A DNA stretch of 64,000 bases, from NCBI RefSeq assembly GCF_003347205.1, contig NZ_QQBJ01000002.1:372001-436000 (forward strand), in the 5' to 3' direction. The notes beneath the pieces are model-generated. The model did not search any database and was not told the origin of the DNA. It was given only the letters and a program-made list of their open reading frames with translations. Shown here piece by piece: positions 1 to 9,115 of the stretch. Made by a program: the position numbers and the translations under genes. Within the stretch, counting starts at the first letter, position 1. The number at the start of each line of letters is the position of its first letter. The stretch is from Mycolicibacterium moriokaense (GTDB lineage Bacteria; Actinomycetota; Actinomycetes; Mycobacteriales; Mycobacteriaceae).

Positions 1-111
1 GAGCAGGGCGCCGTCGGCGCCGAACAGCGCTGCACCGATGGGAATGCCGCCCTCCGCGAGACCTTTGCGCGCCTCGTCGACGGCGACGTCGAGCATCTGC
101 TCGGGTGTCAC
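1..111 (-). CDS. Cytosine/nucleoside deaminase, N-terminal fragment (runs off left edge)
   Basis: The leftward frame starts at a GTG (111) and is open to the window edge. It reads MTPEQMLDVAVDEARKGLA then EGGIPIGAALFGADGALL, the typical N-terminus of cytosine deaminases of the CDA fold (zinc enzymes that convert cytosine to uracil). The zinc motifs lie outside the window. Its GTG overlaps the TGA of the upstream permease gene by four bases (GTGA), so the two are translationally coupled. The pairing with a cytosine permease supports a cytosine salvage role. A guanine deaminase or a tRNA adenosine deaminase relative is possible but less likely. Confidence 0.75.
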   Translation of the reverse strand, partial: MTPEQMLDVAVDEARKGLAEGGIPIGAALFGADGALL

Positions 112-1526
112 AGTGCTTCCGCGCGCTCCGCGGCGATTTTCGAACGGCATAGCACTAGATAGCATGCGCCGGCCAGAAGGAAGCCGACAAAGAAGGTGAT
201 GTCGCCGAGTTGTGGGAACGCCCTGGCGATGTAGCCGACGAATTTCTCCTGATTGGAGAACAGCAGCACCGACAGACCCAGTCCGATGACGAACGACAGC
301 AGGCCGTTCCAGTTCGCATAGCTCCTGTCGTAGAGGAACCCGGCGATGTTCTGATCACGCCGCAGATACTGGTCGGCGAACACGACGCCGAGCCACGGAC
401 CGATCCAGTAGGCGATGATGAGCAGGAACGCCTCGTAGCTGTGGGCGGCATCGGGCAGCGCCCACCACGCCACCAGGAAGCCCGCGACACCGAAGAACAC
501 CGTCACCAGGGCGCGCGCGATGTGAGCGGGCAGCTTCACCCCGATGGTCACGAAAGCCATTGCGCCCGAATAGATGTTGATGGCGTTGGCGGCGATCGCA
601 CCCACGGCGATGGCCAACAACGTCGCCTTGGCCAACGGCGAGGCCAACTCCGAGGTGAACGACCCGGTCGGGTCCCCCAGCGACGCTTCGCCGGTGGTCA
701 CCGCCGCGGCGCCGACGATCTCCAGCAGCGCGCACGACACGAACAGGCCCGCGGACGCAAAGAAGCCGGTGCGGGCCGTCGACACCGTGGCGGGCAGGTA
801 GCGGGTGTAGTCGGCGGCGTACGGCGTCCAGCCCGCGGCGTAGCCGAACGCGGTGCCGACTGTGAGCAGGAAACCTCCCATGCCGCCGACACCTTCGGGC
901 GGGGCGGGTGAGGCGAAGTTCGCGTGCATGAAGATCGCCGCCGAAGCCAGCGCGAAGATCACGGCGAGAATCGGGAACGACCAGCGTTCGAAGACCTGCA
1001 CCAGGTTGTGGCCGAAGAACGCCAGCGCGGTCTGCAACAGCACGATGATGACGAGGCCCGCCAGCGGAGCAATGCCGAACAACGTGGACAGCGCGAACGC
1101 GCCGCTGACGCTGTTGGTGGCGAACCAGCCGACCCCGGCGGTCACCGACATCAGCACCGCAGGCACGGCATTTCCCTTGAAGCCGAATGCCATTCGGCCC
1201 AGCACCATCTGCGGCACACCGTGCAGCGGCCCCCGCGCGGACAGGAAGTAGTGTGCGATCGCGCCCAGGCCGGTGCCGATCACGATGCCGAGTACGGCCT
1301 GCCAGAACGTCATCCCGAAGGCCAGCACGGCGAGCATGCCGACGAAGATGGTCGCGAACTCGAGGTTCGGCGACGTCCACGTCCAGAACAGCTGGCTCGG
1401 GGTGCCGTGGCGGTCGGCCTCGGAGATGAACTCGTTGCCGCCGGGCTCCACTGCGACGACGCGGTCGCGGTAGGTGCCGTCGGTCTGGACTGCCGGTTCG
1501 GGCGGGTCAGCGACTGTCATCGTCAT
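108..1526 (-). CDS. NCS1-family cytosine/purine permease (CodB-like)
   Basis: A 472-aa polytopic membrane protein. A hydrophilic N-terminus of about 50 residues is followed by roughly twelve hydrophobic segments, the size and pattern of nucleobase:cation symporter-1 (purine-cytosine permease) proteins. Features near residues 100-120 (GPLHGVPQMVLGRMAFG) match the family's first conserved loop. It should import cytosine or a related base across the plasma membrane. It is followed by a deaminase with a 4-base overlap, giving a transport-plus-deamination operon. The ATG at 1526 opens MTMTV; a second ATG two codons in is an alternative start. Substrate specificity (cytosine, purines or hydantoins) cannot be fixed from sequence alone. 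Confidence 0.85.
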   Translation of the reverse strand: MTMTVADPPEPAVQTDGTYRDRVVAVEPGGNEFISEADRHGTPSQLFWTWTSPNLEFATIFVGMLAVLAFGMTFWQAVLGIVIGTGLGAIAHYFLSARGPLHGVPQMVLGRMAFGFKGNAVPAVLMSVTAGVGWFATNSVSGAFALSTLFGIAPLAGLVIIVLLQTALAFFGHNLVQVFERWSFPILAVIFALASAAIFMHANFASPAPPEGVGGMGGFLLTVGTAFGYAAGWTPYAADYTRYLPATVSTARTGFFASAGLFVSCALLEIVGAAAVTTGEASLGDPTGSFTSELASPLAKATLLAIAVGAIAANAINIYSGAMAFVTIGVKLPAHIARALVTVFFGVAGFLVAWWALPDAAHSYEAFLLIIAYWIGPWLGVVFADQYLRRDQNIAGFLYDRSYANWNGLLSFVIGLGLSVLLFSNQEKFVGYIARAFPQLGDITFFVGFLLAGACYLVLCRSKIAAERAEAL

Positions 1527-1668
1527 ACCGTCGCCCCAGCGTGGGGTCCCCGCAACTCGAGCGGTTCGCGTGGCTAGCGGCCGGATCGGTCACCGAGTTC
1601 CGCACCACGGTCGCCAACTCGCACGTGAGTCCAGCCCTGGCGCAGAATTCGGTGCTTCGAAAAGCCAG

Positions 1669-2277
1669 CTAGTCGAACGTCGGCGGCTCGGTGCGGGTGC
1701 GCTTGAGCTCCCAGAAGTGCGGGTACGACGCGAACGTCACCGACGCGTCCCACAGCTTGCCCGCCTCTTCGCCACGCGGAATCTTCGACAGTACGGGACC
1801 GAAGAACGCGACGCCGTTGACGTGGATGGTCGGCGTGCCGACGTCGTCGCCGACGGGGTCCATGCCCTCGTGGTGGCTCTTGCGCAGCGCTTCGTCGTAC
1901 TTGTCGGTGTCGGCGGCTTCGGCCAACTCGGCCGGCAGCCCGACCTCCGCCAGCGCCTCCTTGATCACGACGTCGAAGTCCTTGTTGCCCTCGTTGTGGA
2001 TGCGCGTGCCCATCGCGGTGTACAGCGGCGCGAGGATCTCCGGCCCCTTGGCCTGCTCGGCGGCAATCGCCACCCGCACCGGCTTCCACGCCTCCGCCAA
2101 GCCCTTCTTGTAGTCCTCGGGCAGGTCCTTGTTCTCGTTGAGCACCGCCAGGCTCATCACGTGGAAGTTGGCCTCGATGTCGCGGACCTTCTCGACCTCG
2201 AGAATCCATCGCGAGGTGATCCAGCACCACGGGCACAGCGGGTCGAACCAGAAATCGGCGACGGACTTCTCGGCCAT
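1669..2277 (-). CDS. Mycothiol-dependent nitroreductase, DsbA family (Rv2466c homologue)
   Basis: A 202-aa DsbA/thioredoxin-fold protein with the active-site motif CPWC at residues 15-18, directly after the first beta strand ([15 protein letters not shown]). It is nearly colinear with M. tuberculosis Rv2466c, known as a mycothiol-dependent reductase induced by oxidative stress that also activates nitro prodrugs. The later segment [21 protein letters not shown] carries the cis-proline (TP) of the fold. The start is an ATG with an AGAGGA ribosome site eight bases upstream. It is cytosolic, with no signal peptide. A SigH-type promoter is visible upstream, matching the known SigH control of the Mtb gene. 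Confidence 0.93.
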   Translation of the reverse strand: MAEKSVADFWFDPLCPWCWITSRWILEVEKVRDIEANFHVMSLAVLNENKDLPEDYKKGLAEAWKPVRVAIAAEQAKGPEILAPLYTAMGTRIHNEGNKDFDVVIKEALAEVGLPAELAEAADTDKYDEALRKSHHEGMDPVGDDVGTPTIHVNGVAFFGPVLSKIPRGEEAGKLWDASVTFASYPHFWELKRTRTEPPTFD

Positions 2278-2321
2278 ATCGGCATCCTCTCGGGTACGGG
2301 GTCACGGCTGCCGTTCAGCAC

Positions 2322-2347
2322 AACCTTGTACCCACCGAGCGTGTTCC
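2322..2347 (-). promoter_or_regulatory. SigH-type promoter of the mycothiol nitroreductase gene
   Basis: On the minus strand there is GGAACA (2347-2342), exactly 17 bases, then GTT (2324-2322). This fits the mycobacterial SigH consensus GGAAYA-N17/18-GTT with no mismatch. The -10 GTT lies about 45 bases before the ATG of the nitroreductase gene. The Mtb homologue is a known SigH regulon member, so sequence and established knowledge agree. Confidence 0.8.
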
Positions 2348-2422
2348 CCATTGCCACCGATGTCGGATAGACGCCGCATAGGACACGCATAGTGTGCAAA
2401 TGGTTATCTAACCGTGTTGTCA

Positions 2423-2845
2423 ATGAGACCGCTGTCAACCAGTGTTGCTCCCGTGAATAAAGCGAAACGCAATCTGACCGTGACTTTGGTCGGGTTCGCC
2501 ACTGCGGTGACGTTCGCGGCCCCGGCTTCCGCCGACCCCGTCGACAACAGCTCGTTCCTCAACGCGCTGAACAATGCGGGTATCAGCTACGGCGACCCGG
2601 CGAACACCGAGCAGCTCGGCCAGTCGATCTGCCCGATGCTGGTCGAACCGGGCAAGAACCTGGCATCGGTGTACTCCAGGGTCTCCAACAACGGGATCAG
2701 CCCGGATATGGCGGCGTTCTTCACGGGCATCGCGATTTCGATGTACTGCCCGCAGATGATGGGCTCGATCGGCAACGGGACGTTCCTCAACCAACTGCAG
2801 GGCCTGCAGGGACTCGCGGGCATTCCCGGCGTTCCCAGCTTCTGA
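2423..2845 (+). CDS. Secreted DUF732-type protein
   Basis: A small exported protein. The N-terminus contains a basic stretch (NKAKR), a hydrophobic core and a signal-peptidase site APASA-DPVDN, leaving a mature protein of about 100 residues with two conserved cysteines (ICP and YCP) that probably form a disulphide. The pattern of the mature part (NALNNAGISYGDP, then SVYSRVSNNGIS) is that of DUF732 proteins, a large mycobacterial secreted family of unknown function. The start is uncertain: an ATG at 2423, a GTG at 2414, or a GTG at 2453 that would give the neatest signal peptide. It is divergent from the nitroreductase gene. Confidence 0.8.
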   Translation: MRPLSTSVAPVNKAKRNLTVTLVGFATAVTFAAPASADPVDNSSFLNALNNAGISYGDPANTEQLGQSICPMLVEPGKNLASVYSRVSNNGISPDMAAFFTGIAISMYCPQMMGSIGNGTFLNQLQGLQGLAGIPGVPSF

Positions 2846-2896
2846 CAGGACGACGCTGGTCCGCCCGCCTTGGCGCGGGACCATTAAGTTGTACCT

Positions 2897-5479
2897 GTGG
2901 TTCTTCCCAATCTGACACGCGACCAGGCGATCGAACGAGCAGCGCTGGTCACCGTCGACCGATACCTCGTCGACCTCGACCTGACCGACGGCGCGGGCGC
3001 GCCCGGTGACAAGACATTCCGGTCGGTGACGACCGTCGAATTCAGCGCGCTCCCCGGCGCCGACACCTACATCGACATTGCCGCGGCAAGCGTCGCGCGC
3101 GCCACCCTCAACGGCGTCGACCTGGATGTCTCCGGATACGACGAATCGACCGGCATCGCGCTGCCCGGCCTGCAACAACGCAACACCCTGGTAGTCGACG
3201 CCCTGTGCAGCTACTCCAACACCGGCGAAGGCCTGCACCGCTTCGTGGACCCCGTCGACAACGAGGTGTACCTCTACTCGCAGTTCGAAACCGCCGACGC
3301 CAAAAGGATGTTCGCGTGTTTCGACCAGCCCGACCTGAAGGCGACTTTCGACATCAAGGTCGTCGCGCCCGCGCATTGGGAGGTGGTGTCGAACGGCGCC
3401 CCGGCAGACGTCGACGTCACCGGGAACTCCAAGACGCTGACGTTCGCCACCACGCCGCGGATGAGCACCTACCTCGTCGCGCTGATCGCCGGGCCCTACG
3501 CCGTCTGGCGCGACGCCTACACCGACGAACACGGTGAGATCCCGCTGGGCCTTTTCTGCCGCAAGTCGCTCGGCGAATTCATGGACGCCGACCGGTTGTT
3601 CACCGAGACCAAACAGGGCTTCGACTTCTACCATCGCAACTTCGGCGAACCGTACGCGTTCGGCAAGTACGACCAGCTGTTCGTGCCGGAGTTCAACGCT
3701 GGCGCAATGGAGAATGCCGGTGCCGTAACGTTTTTGGAAGACTACGTCTTCCGCAGCAAGGTCACCCGTGCCTCCTACGAGCGTCGCGCCGAGACCGTGC
3801 TGCACGAGATGGCGCACATGTGGTTCGGCGACCTGGTCACCATGAAATGGTGGGACGACCTGTGGCTCAACGAGTCGTTCGCGACGTTCGCCTCGGTGCT
3901 GTGCCAGAGCGAGGCCACCGAATACACCGAGGCGTGGACGACGTTCGCCAACGCCGAGAAGTCGTGGGCCTACCGCCAGGACCAACTGCCCTCCACACAC
4001 CCGGTGGCCGCCGACATCCCCGACCTGCATGCCGTCGAGGTCAACTTCGACGGCATCACCTACGCCAAGGGCGCCAGCGTGCTCAAGCAGTTGGTGGCCT
4101 ACGTCGGCCTCGAGGCGTTTCTGGCCGGGCTGCGGGACTACTTCCGCGACCACGCATTCGACAACGCGACGTTCGGCGATCTGCTTGGCGCGCTGGAGAA
4201 GTCGTCGGGCCGCGACCTGTCGCACTGGGGCAGGCAGTGGCTCAAGACCACCGGGTTGAACACCCTACGCGCCGACTTCGACGTCGACGCCGACGGCGCG
4301 TTCAGCCGATTCGCGATCAGCCAGAGTGGCGCGGCGCCCGGGGCGGGCGAAACCCGGGTGCACCGGCTGGCCGTCGGCATCTATGACGACGACAGCTCCG
4401 GCAAGCTGGTCCGGGTGCGCCGCGAGGAACTCGACATCGAGGGCGACCTCACCGATGTTCCTGCGCTGCAGGGTGTTCCGCGCGGCAAGATCGTTCTCGT
4501 CAACGACGATGACCTGACCTACTGCTCGCTGCGGCTCGACCCGGAATCGCTGGATACGGTGCTCACCCGCATCGCCGATATCGCCGAACCACTGCCTCGC
4601 ACGCTGGCCTGGTCGGCGGCATGGGAGATGACGCGCGAAGCCGAATTGAAGGCGCGCGACTTCGTCGCGCTGGTCATGGCGGGCGTGGGCGCCGAGACCG
4701 AAGTCGGTGTCGCACAACGGCTTCTGCTGCAGGCGCAGACCGCGCTGCGGTCCTACGCCGACCCGGACTGGGCGTGCTCGCAGGGCTGGCCGCCGTTCGC
4801 CGACCGGCTGCTCGAACTGGCGCGCGCCGCAGAAGCCGGCTCGGACCACCAGCTGGCCTACGTCAACGCGCTGTGCACCTCGGTGCTCGCGCTGCGCCAT
4901 GTCGCCGTGCTGGCGTCGCTGCTGGACACCGATCCGGCCGAGCACGGGCTGGAGGGGCTGATCGTCGACACCGATCTGCGCTGGCGCATCGTCACCGCGC
5001 TGGCCGCCGCGGGCGACGTCGACAGCGACAGCGAGGCCACGCCGTTCATCGACGCCGAGGCCGAGCGCGATCCGACCGCCGCGGGCAAGCGCAACGCGGC
5101 CCGCGCGGCAGCGGCGCGCCTGCAGGTCGCGGTGAAGAACACCGCATGGCGGCTCGTCATCGAGGACGACACGCTGCCCAACATCGTCGGGCGTGCGATC
5201 ATCGACGGCTTCGTGCAACCGGGTCAGCAGGCGCTGCTGCAGCCGTTCACCGCGAAGTACTTCGCCGCGATCCCCGGCGTGTGGGAGCGACGGTCCAGCG
5301 AGGTCGCGCAGACGGTCGTCGTCGGCCTGTACCCGTCGTGGGACATCAGCGAGGACGGCCTCGCGGCCGCCGACCGCTTCCTGTCGGGTGAGTTGCCGCC
5401 GTCGCTGCGTCGGCTGGTGCTCGAGGGACGGGCGGGCGTCGAGCGCGCACTACGCGCCCGCGCCTTCGACATCACCTAG
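2897..5479 (+). CDS. pepN: Aminopeptidase N (M1 zinc metallopeptidase)
   Basis: An 860-aa M1 aminopeptidase that removes N-terminal residues from peptides in the cytosol. The substrate-binding GAMEN motif is at residues 269-273 and the zinc motif HEMAH at 303-307. The third ligand Glu326 comes eighteen residues later within WLNESFATF, so all catalytic elements are intact. The C-terminal half is the helical ERAP1-like region. Length and sequence follow Rv2467 (PepN). The GTG start at 2897 gives MVLPNLTRDQA, the same N-terminus as the Mtb protein. A long ORF on the opposite strand is a codon shadow. Confidence 0.96.
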   Translation: MVLPNLTRDQAIERAALVTVDRYLVDLDLTDGAGAPGDKTFRSVTTVEFSALPGADTYIDIAAASVARATLNGVDLDVSGYDESTGIALPGLQQRNTLVVDALCSYSNTGEGLHRFVDPVDNEVYLYSQFETADAKRMFACFDQPDLKATFDIKVVAPAHWEVVSNGAPADVDVTGNSKTLTFATTPRMSTYLVALIAGPYAVWRDAYTDEHGEIPLGLFCRKSLGEFMDADRLFTETKQGFDFYHRNFGEPYAFGKYDQLFVPEFNAGAMENAGAVTFLEDYVFRSKVTRASYERRAETVLHEMAHMWFGDLVTMKWWDDLWLNESFATFASVLCQSEATEYTEAWTTFANAEKSWAYRQDQLPSTHPVAADIPDLHAVEVNFDGITYAKGASVLKQLVAYVGLEAFLAGLRDYFRDHAFDNATFGDLLGALEKSSGRDLSHWGRQWLKTTGLNTLRADFDVDADGAFSRFAISQSGAAPGAGETRVHRLAVGIYDDDSSGKLVRVRREELDIEGDLTDVPALQGVPRGKIVLVNDDDLTYCSLRLDPESLDTVLTRIADIAEPLPRTLAWSAAWEMTREAELKARDFVALVMAGVGAETEVGVAQRLLLQAQTALRSYADPDWACSQGWPPFADRLLELARAAEAGSDHQLAYVNALCTSVLALRHVAVLASLLDTDPAEHGLEGLIVDTDLRWRIVTALAAAGDVDSDSEATPFIDAEAERDPTAAGKRNAARAAAARLQVAVKNTAWRLVIEDDTLPNIVGRAIIDGFVQPGQQALLQPFTAKYFAAIPGVWERRSSEVAQTVVVGLYPSWDISEDGLAAADRFLSGELPPSLRRLVLEGRAGVERALRARAFDIT

Positions 5480-5483
5480 ACGA

Positions 5484-5551
5484 CTCCGCGAGCGTGCACA
5501 GTTGCACGCCAGTCACCGGCGTTTCGTGCGCAAACACGCACGTTCGCGGAG
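5484..5551. repeat. Large imperfect intergenic palindrome between convergent genes
   Basis: The left arm CTCCGCGAGCGTGCAC (from 5484) pairs with a right arm ending at 5551 whose reverse complement begins CTCCGCGAACGTGCGT. The arms extend about 25 bases around a central block containing CACCGGCGTTTCG. It sits between the converging ends of pepN and the DUF5130 gene, so it may end both transcripts. Palindromes of this type recur between genes in fast-growing mycobacteria, so it may also be a dispersed repeat. No T-tract follows. Confidence 0.6.
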
Positions 5552-5564
5552 CAAGAAAGAGGGG

Positions 5565-6032
5565 TCAGGCCGGTGTGACGCCGGCGCTCATCACCTTGAC
5601 CGCGCTGATCAGCCCGGCCATCAGGTTGCCGTAGTTGAACGACGCCGCGGCGGCCTTGACGCCCATCGGCGCCGACTCCTCGATACCGCGGCCCTGCACC
5701 TGCGAGCCGTAGACCACCTCGATGGCCTTCTGGTTCGGCGACACCGCGAGCAGCACCGCGTTGTTCGGCGTCGGCACCTTCGCGAGGACGTCGCGCGCGG
5801 TCGCCGCCGTGTCATCGCCGAGGTCGCCGACGTAGACCGCGAAGCGGGCCTTGGCCTTGCGCGAGCCGAACTTCAGCGCGTCGTCCAGCCGCACCAGGTC
5901 CTTGACCGGGAACGGATAGTCGACCGACAGTTCCCCGGGCTCGGTGACGCCGGAGACCCGTCCACTGGAGGTGACGACGAAGCCGGTGGGCAGTTCGGCC
6001 GGTTCACGCGTCGCGACTTCACCACTTGCCAC
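5565..6032 (-). CDS. DUF5130 (TPM-like) protein, Rv2468c homologue
   Basis: A 155-aa soluble protein from a GTG start (6032). It contains a TPM-like alpha/beta core ([11 protein letters not shown] near residues 64-74, then [20 protein letters not shown] near 89-108) of the kind placed in DUF5130 and related TPM phosphatase-like families. It corresponds in position and sequence to Mtb Rv2468c. Function is unknown. The start overlaps the preceding small membrane-protein gene by 14 bases, so the two are probably co-translated. There is no signal peptide. Confidence 0.8.
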   Translation of the reverse strand: MASGEVATREPAELPTGFVVTSSGRVSGVTEPGELSVDYPFPVKDLVRLDDALKFGSRKAKARFAVYVGDLGDDTAATARDVLAKVPTPNNAVLLAVSPNQKAIEVVYGSQVQGRGIEESAPMGVKAAAASFNYGNLMAGLISAVKVMSAGVTPA

Positions 6033-6255
6033 TTGCGCCGCCTCCGATCGTCAACGGGTGGTCATGGCCATGCGACTCGGGCTCGTCGGACGCCCACAGG
6101 ATCGGGTCGTGTGTCCACTCCGAGTCGGACATCTTGTAGGTCTCCGGGTGCGGGCCCTTGCGGTTCTTGCCGACGCCCCAGATCAGCACGACGAGAACCA
6201 ACAGGATTGCCAGCGGCACCCCGCCCAATAGCGAATGTGTAAGTGCGGTGCTCAC
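6019..6255 (-). CDS. Small single-pass membrane protein
   Basis: A 78-aa protein starting with GTG at 6255. One N-terminal transmembrane helix (about residues 8-28, [19 protein letters not shown]) is followed by a charged cytosolic tail with a histidine-rich stretch ESHGHDHP. It is conserved in mycobacteria next to the DUF5130 gene; no function is known. Its 3' end overlaps that gene by 14 bases, so they form a two-gene unit. The histidines might bind a metal, which is speculation. Confidence 0.7.
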   Translation of the reverse strand: MSTALTHSLLGGVPLAILLVLVVLIWGVGKNRKGPHPETYKMSDSEWTHDPILWASDEPESHGHDHPLTIGGGASGKW

Positions 6256-6281
6256 AGAGCAAACCCTATCGCGGCCACCGG

Positions 6282-6938
6282 CTACGCCGCGCCCTCACCC
6301 AGATATCGCATCCATGCCGGGTCGAGTTCCTTGACCGTCGACAGCAGCCGCCAGTGCTGCCCCTTGGGCCGCGCGGGGATGCAGCGAAGCGTCCAGCCCA
6401 GCTCGGCGAGCAGCCGGTCGGCCTTGCGGTGGTTGCAGGTGGAGCAGGCGGCCACACAGTTCTCCCAGGTGTGGTCGCCGCCCCGGCTGCGCGGCACCAC
6501 GTGGTCGACGGTGTCGGCCTTGCTGCCGCAGTAGGCGCAGCGGAACCGGTCGCGGTGCATCAGCGCCGCTCTGGTCATCGGGATGCGGGCCCGGTACGGC
6601 ACCCGCACGTAGGTGCGCAGCCGGATCACCGACGGCACCGCGACCGAACGCGTGGCCGAGTGGATCACCGGCCCCGAGGGGTCGTCGTGCACAACGTCGG
6701 CCTTGCCGCACATCAGCATGACAACGGCCCTGCGCATGGGTAGGGCCGTCAGCGGTTCGTACGTCGAGTTGAGCAGGAGTACCCGGCGGCGCCCCCAGAG
6801 CGAGCCTTCGCGGGGGGCAGGACCGGTTTCGACGCTGTGCAGCAGCGTCGGGGCTGGCGCGGTTCCGGACAGGTTCGCAGCGGCCCCGGTGTGCCGGTGA
6901 CCGGCCAATCGAGGCCGGCTCTTCTTGCGATGCGCCAT
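6282..6938 (-). CDS. HNH endonuclease family protein, Rv2469c homologue
   Basis: A 218-aa protein with a C-terminal HNH nuclease domain. CAYCG and CSTCNH supply the zinc cysteines, and [16 protein letters not shown] carries the catalytic histidine and asparagine. The N-terminal half ([20 protein letters not shown]) is the conserved segment found in actinobacterial housekeeping HNH proteins. The ATG at 6938 is preferred over an upstream in-frame start because an AGGA ribosome site precedes it and the extra residues do not look conserved. It corresponds to Rv2469c. The substrate is unknown; it is not associated here with a restriction or mobile module. Confidence 0.85.
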   Translation of the reverse strand: MAHRKKSRPRLAGHRHTGAAANLSGTAPAPTLLHSVETGPAPREGSLWGRRRVLLLNSTYEPLTALPMRRAVVMLMCGKADVVHDDPSGPVIHSATRSVAVPSVIRLRTYVRVPYRARIPMTRAALMHRDRFRCAYCGSKADTVDHVVPRSRGGDHTWENCVAACSTCNHRKADRLLAELGWTLRCIPARPKGQHWRLLSTVKELDPAWMRYLGEGAA

Positions 6939-7090
6939 TCGTCCTCCGAGGAGACAGTCCACCATGGATTGGGGTCGATCGCATAACAAATTCATTCGTG
7001 TCTGCTGGTCAACCGGATGAACTTCACATGACATCCGACGGCGGGGAGCGGGGTCGGGTCGGCTCCCGGCGGTCAGGAACAATGGGTGGC

Positions 7091-7486
7091 GTGACACAGC
7101 CCCAGCAGTCCTTCTACGACGAAGTGGGTGGCCACGACACGTTCGACGCCATCGTGTCGCGGTTCTACCAGCTGGTCCGCGAGGACGAGATCCTCCGTCC
7201 GCTGTACCCCGAAGAGGACCTCGACGCCGCCGAGGTGCGGCTGCGGATGTTCCTCGAGCAGTATTGGGGCGGGCCGCGCACGTACTCCGATCAGCGCGGC
7301 CACCCGCGGCTGCGGATGCGGCACAGCCCGTTCAAGATCGGCTTCATCGAGCGCGACGCCTGGCTGCGCTGCATGCACACCGCGGTCGCGTCGATCGACT
7401 CGGAAACCCTCGACGACGAGCATCGTCAGGAACTGCTGGCGTATCTGGAGATGGCCGCGAACTCGATGGTGAACTCACCGTTCTGA
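7091..7486 (+). CDS. glbO: Truncated haemoglobin O
   Basis: A 131-aa group II truncated haemoglobin (trHbO). Using the GTG start at 7091, the haem-pocket residues known from the Mtb protein are all present with a +3 shift: Tyr26 (B10), Tyr39 (CD1), proximal His78 (F8) and Trp91 (G8). It binds oxygen, and trHbO is proposed to support respiration and scavenge NO or peroxide near the membrane. It corresponds to Rv2470. An ATG nine bases upstream (7082) is an alternative start. It is followed after 31 bases by aglA. Confidence 0.95.
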   Translation: MTQPQQSFYDEVGGHDTFDAIVSRFYQLVREDEILRPLYPEEDLDAAEVRLRMFLEQYWGGPRTYSDQRGHPRLRMRHSPFKIGFIERDAWLRCMHTAVASIDSETLDDEHRQELLAYLEMAANSMVNSPF

Positions 7487-7517
7487 CGGCGTTACCGCCG
7501 GGGTGTAGGTTGCGGGC

Positions 7518-9095
7518 GTGCTTGATCCCAATGCCCGGCCATGGTGGTCGCACGCGGTGTTCTATCAGGTCTATCCGCGGTCGTTCTGCGACGCGGACGG
7601 CGACGGAGTCGGCGATCTCGACGGCGTGGCCTCACGGTTGGACTACCTCGACACGCTCGGCGTCGACGCCATCTGGCTGAACCCGGTGATGGTGTCGCCG
7701 ATGGCCGACCACGGCTACGACGTGTCCGACCCGCGCGACGTCGACCCGCTGTTCGGCGGGATGGCTGCGCTGGACCGGCTGATCGAGGCCGCCCACGCGC
7801 GCGACATCAAGGTGACGATGGACCTGGTGCCCAACCACACCAGTTCCGCGCACCCGTGGTTTCAGGCCGCGCTGGCCGCGGGTCCGGGCACCGACGCGCG
7901 CGAGCGCTACATCTTCCGCGACGGTACCGGCCCCGACGGGATACACCCGCCGAACAACTGGGTCTCGATCTTCGGTGGGCCGGCGTGGACACGCATCACC
8001 GAACCGGACGGCAACCTCGGCCAGTGGTACCTGCATCTGTTCGACGCCGAGCAGCCCGACCTGAACTGGGACAACCGCGAGGTCTACGACGACCTCGAGA
8101 AGACGCTGCGGTTCTGGCTGGAACGCGGCGTCGACGGATTCCGCATCGACGTCGCGCACGGCATGGCCAAACCGCCGGGCCTGCCCGACATGGAGGTCGT
8201 CAAGGCCGAGGTGCTGCTCGCCGACATGGACGACGATCCTCGGTTCAACCACGACGGCGTGCACGACATCCACCGCCACATCCGCACGGTGCTCAACGAT
8301 TACCCGCAGGCGGTCGCGATCGGCGAGGTGTGGGTCTACGACAACGAACAGTTCTCGCGGTATCTGCGCGCCGACGAATTGCACCTGGGCTTCAATTTCC
8401 GGTTGCTGCGAGCCGGTTTCGACGCTGCGGACCTTCGCGGTGCGATCGAGAACTCGCTGGCGGCCGCCGCGCTCGAGGACGCCACACCGACGTGGACGCT
8501 GTCGAACCACGACGTCGACCGAGACGTCACCCGTTACGGCGGCGGCTCTGACGGGTTGGCGCGCGCGTGGGCGATGGCGCTGGTGATGCTGGCGCTGCCG
8601 GGCGCGGTGTTCATCTACAACGGCGAAGAACTGGGCCTGGCCAACGTCGAACTGCCCGACGAGGCGCTGCGCGACCCCGTGTGGGAGCGCTCCGGACACA
8701 CCCGTCGCGGGCGAGACGCGTCGCGGGTGCCGATGCCGTGGGAGGGCGACACTGCACCGTTCGGCTTCTCGGCCAACGCCGACACCTGGCTGCCGATCCC
8801 GCAGGAGTGGTCGGAGATGACGGTCGAGAAGCAGCTGTCCGACCCGGCCTCGACGTTGTCGTTCTATCGCGAGGCTTTGCGATTGCGTAGTGCCCGAGCC
8901 GAATTCGACGGCACCGCGATCGAATGGCTGGAGTCACCGGATGACACGTTGGCATTCCGGGCAGATGGCGGGGTGGTGTGCGCGTTGAACGCGGGCGACG
9001 AGCCCGTCGCGCTGCCCGCCGGCGAGGTGCTGCTGGCCAGCGCCGAGGTGGTCGACGGCAAGCTGCCGCCCAACGCCGCCGCCTGGCTGGTCTAG
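7518..9095 (+). CDS. aglA: GH13 alpha-glucosidase
   Basis: A 525-aa glycoside hydrolase family 13 enzyme of the oligo-1,6-glucosidase/alpha-glucosidase type, corresponding to Rv2471. The catalytic nucleophile is Asp211 in GFRIDVAHG, the acid/base Glu270 in AIGEVWVYD, and the transition-state stabiliser Asp332 in SNHDVDR. The first conserved region DLVPNHTS is near residue 105. It hydrolyses alpha-1,4- or alpha-1,6-linked glucose from maltose or isomaltose-type oligosaccharides in the cytosol; there is no signal peptide. It starts at GTG 7518 and probably shares a transcript with glbO. Confidence 0.92.
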   Translation: MLDPNARPWWSHAVFYQVYPRSFCDADGDGVGDLDGVASRLDYLDTLGVDAIWLNPVMVSPMADHGYDVSDPRDVDPLFGGMAALDRLIEAAHARDIKVTMDLVPNHTSSAHPWFQAALAAGPGTDARERYIFRDGTGPDGIHPPNNWVSIFGGPAWTRITEPDGNLGQWYLHLFDAEQPDLNWDNREVYDDLEKTLRFWLERGVDGFRIDVAHGMAKPPGLPDMEVVKAEVLLADMDDDPRFNHDGVHDIHRHIRTVLNDYPQAVAIGEVWVYDNEQFSRYLRADELHLGFNFRLLRAGFDAADLRGAIENSLAAAALEDATPTWTLSNHDVDRDVTRYGGGSDGLARAWAMALVMLALPGAVFIYNGEELGLANVELPDEALRDPVWERSGHTRRGRDASRVPMPWEGDTAPFGFSANADTWLPIPQEWSEMTVEKQLSDPASTLSFYREALRLRSARAEFDGTAIEWLESPDDTLAFRADGGVVCALNAGDEPVALPAGEVLLASAEVVDGKLPPNAAAWLV

Positions 9096-9115
9096 TTCCT
9101 CCGCCGAAGGGAAAT

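Noticed and set aside
2435-4225. Long (596-codon) minus-strand ORF opposite pepN
   Set aside because: Arginine/valine-rich composition of a codon shadow; pepN on the other strand has all M1 motifs.
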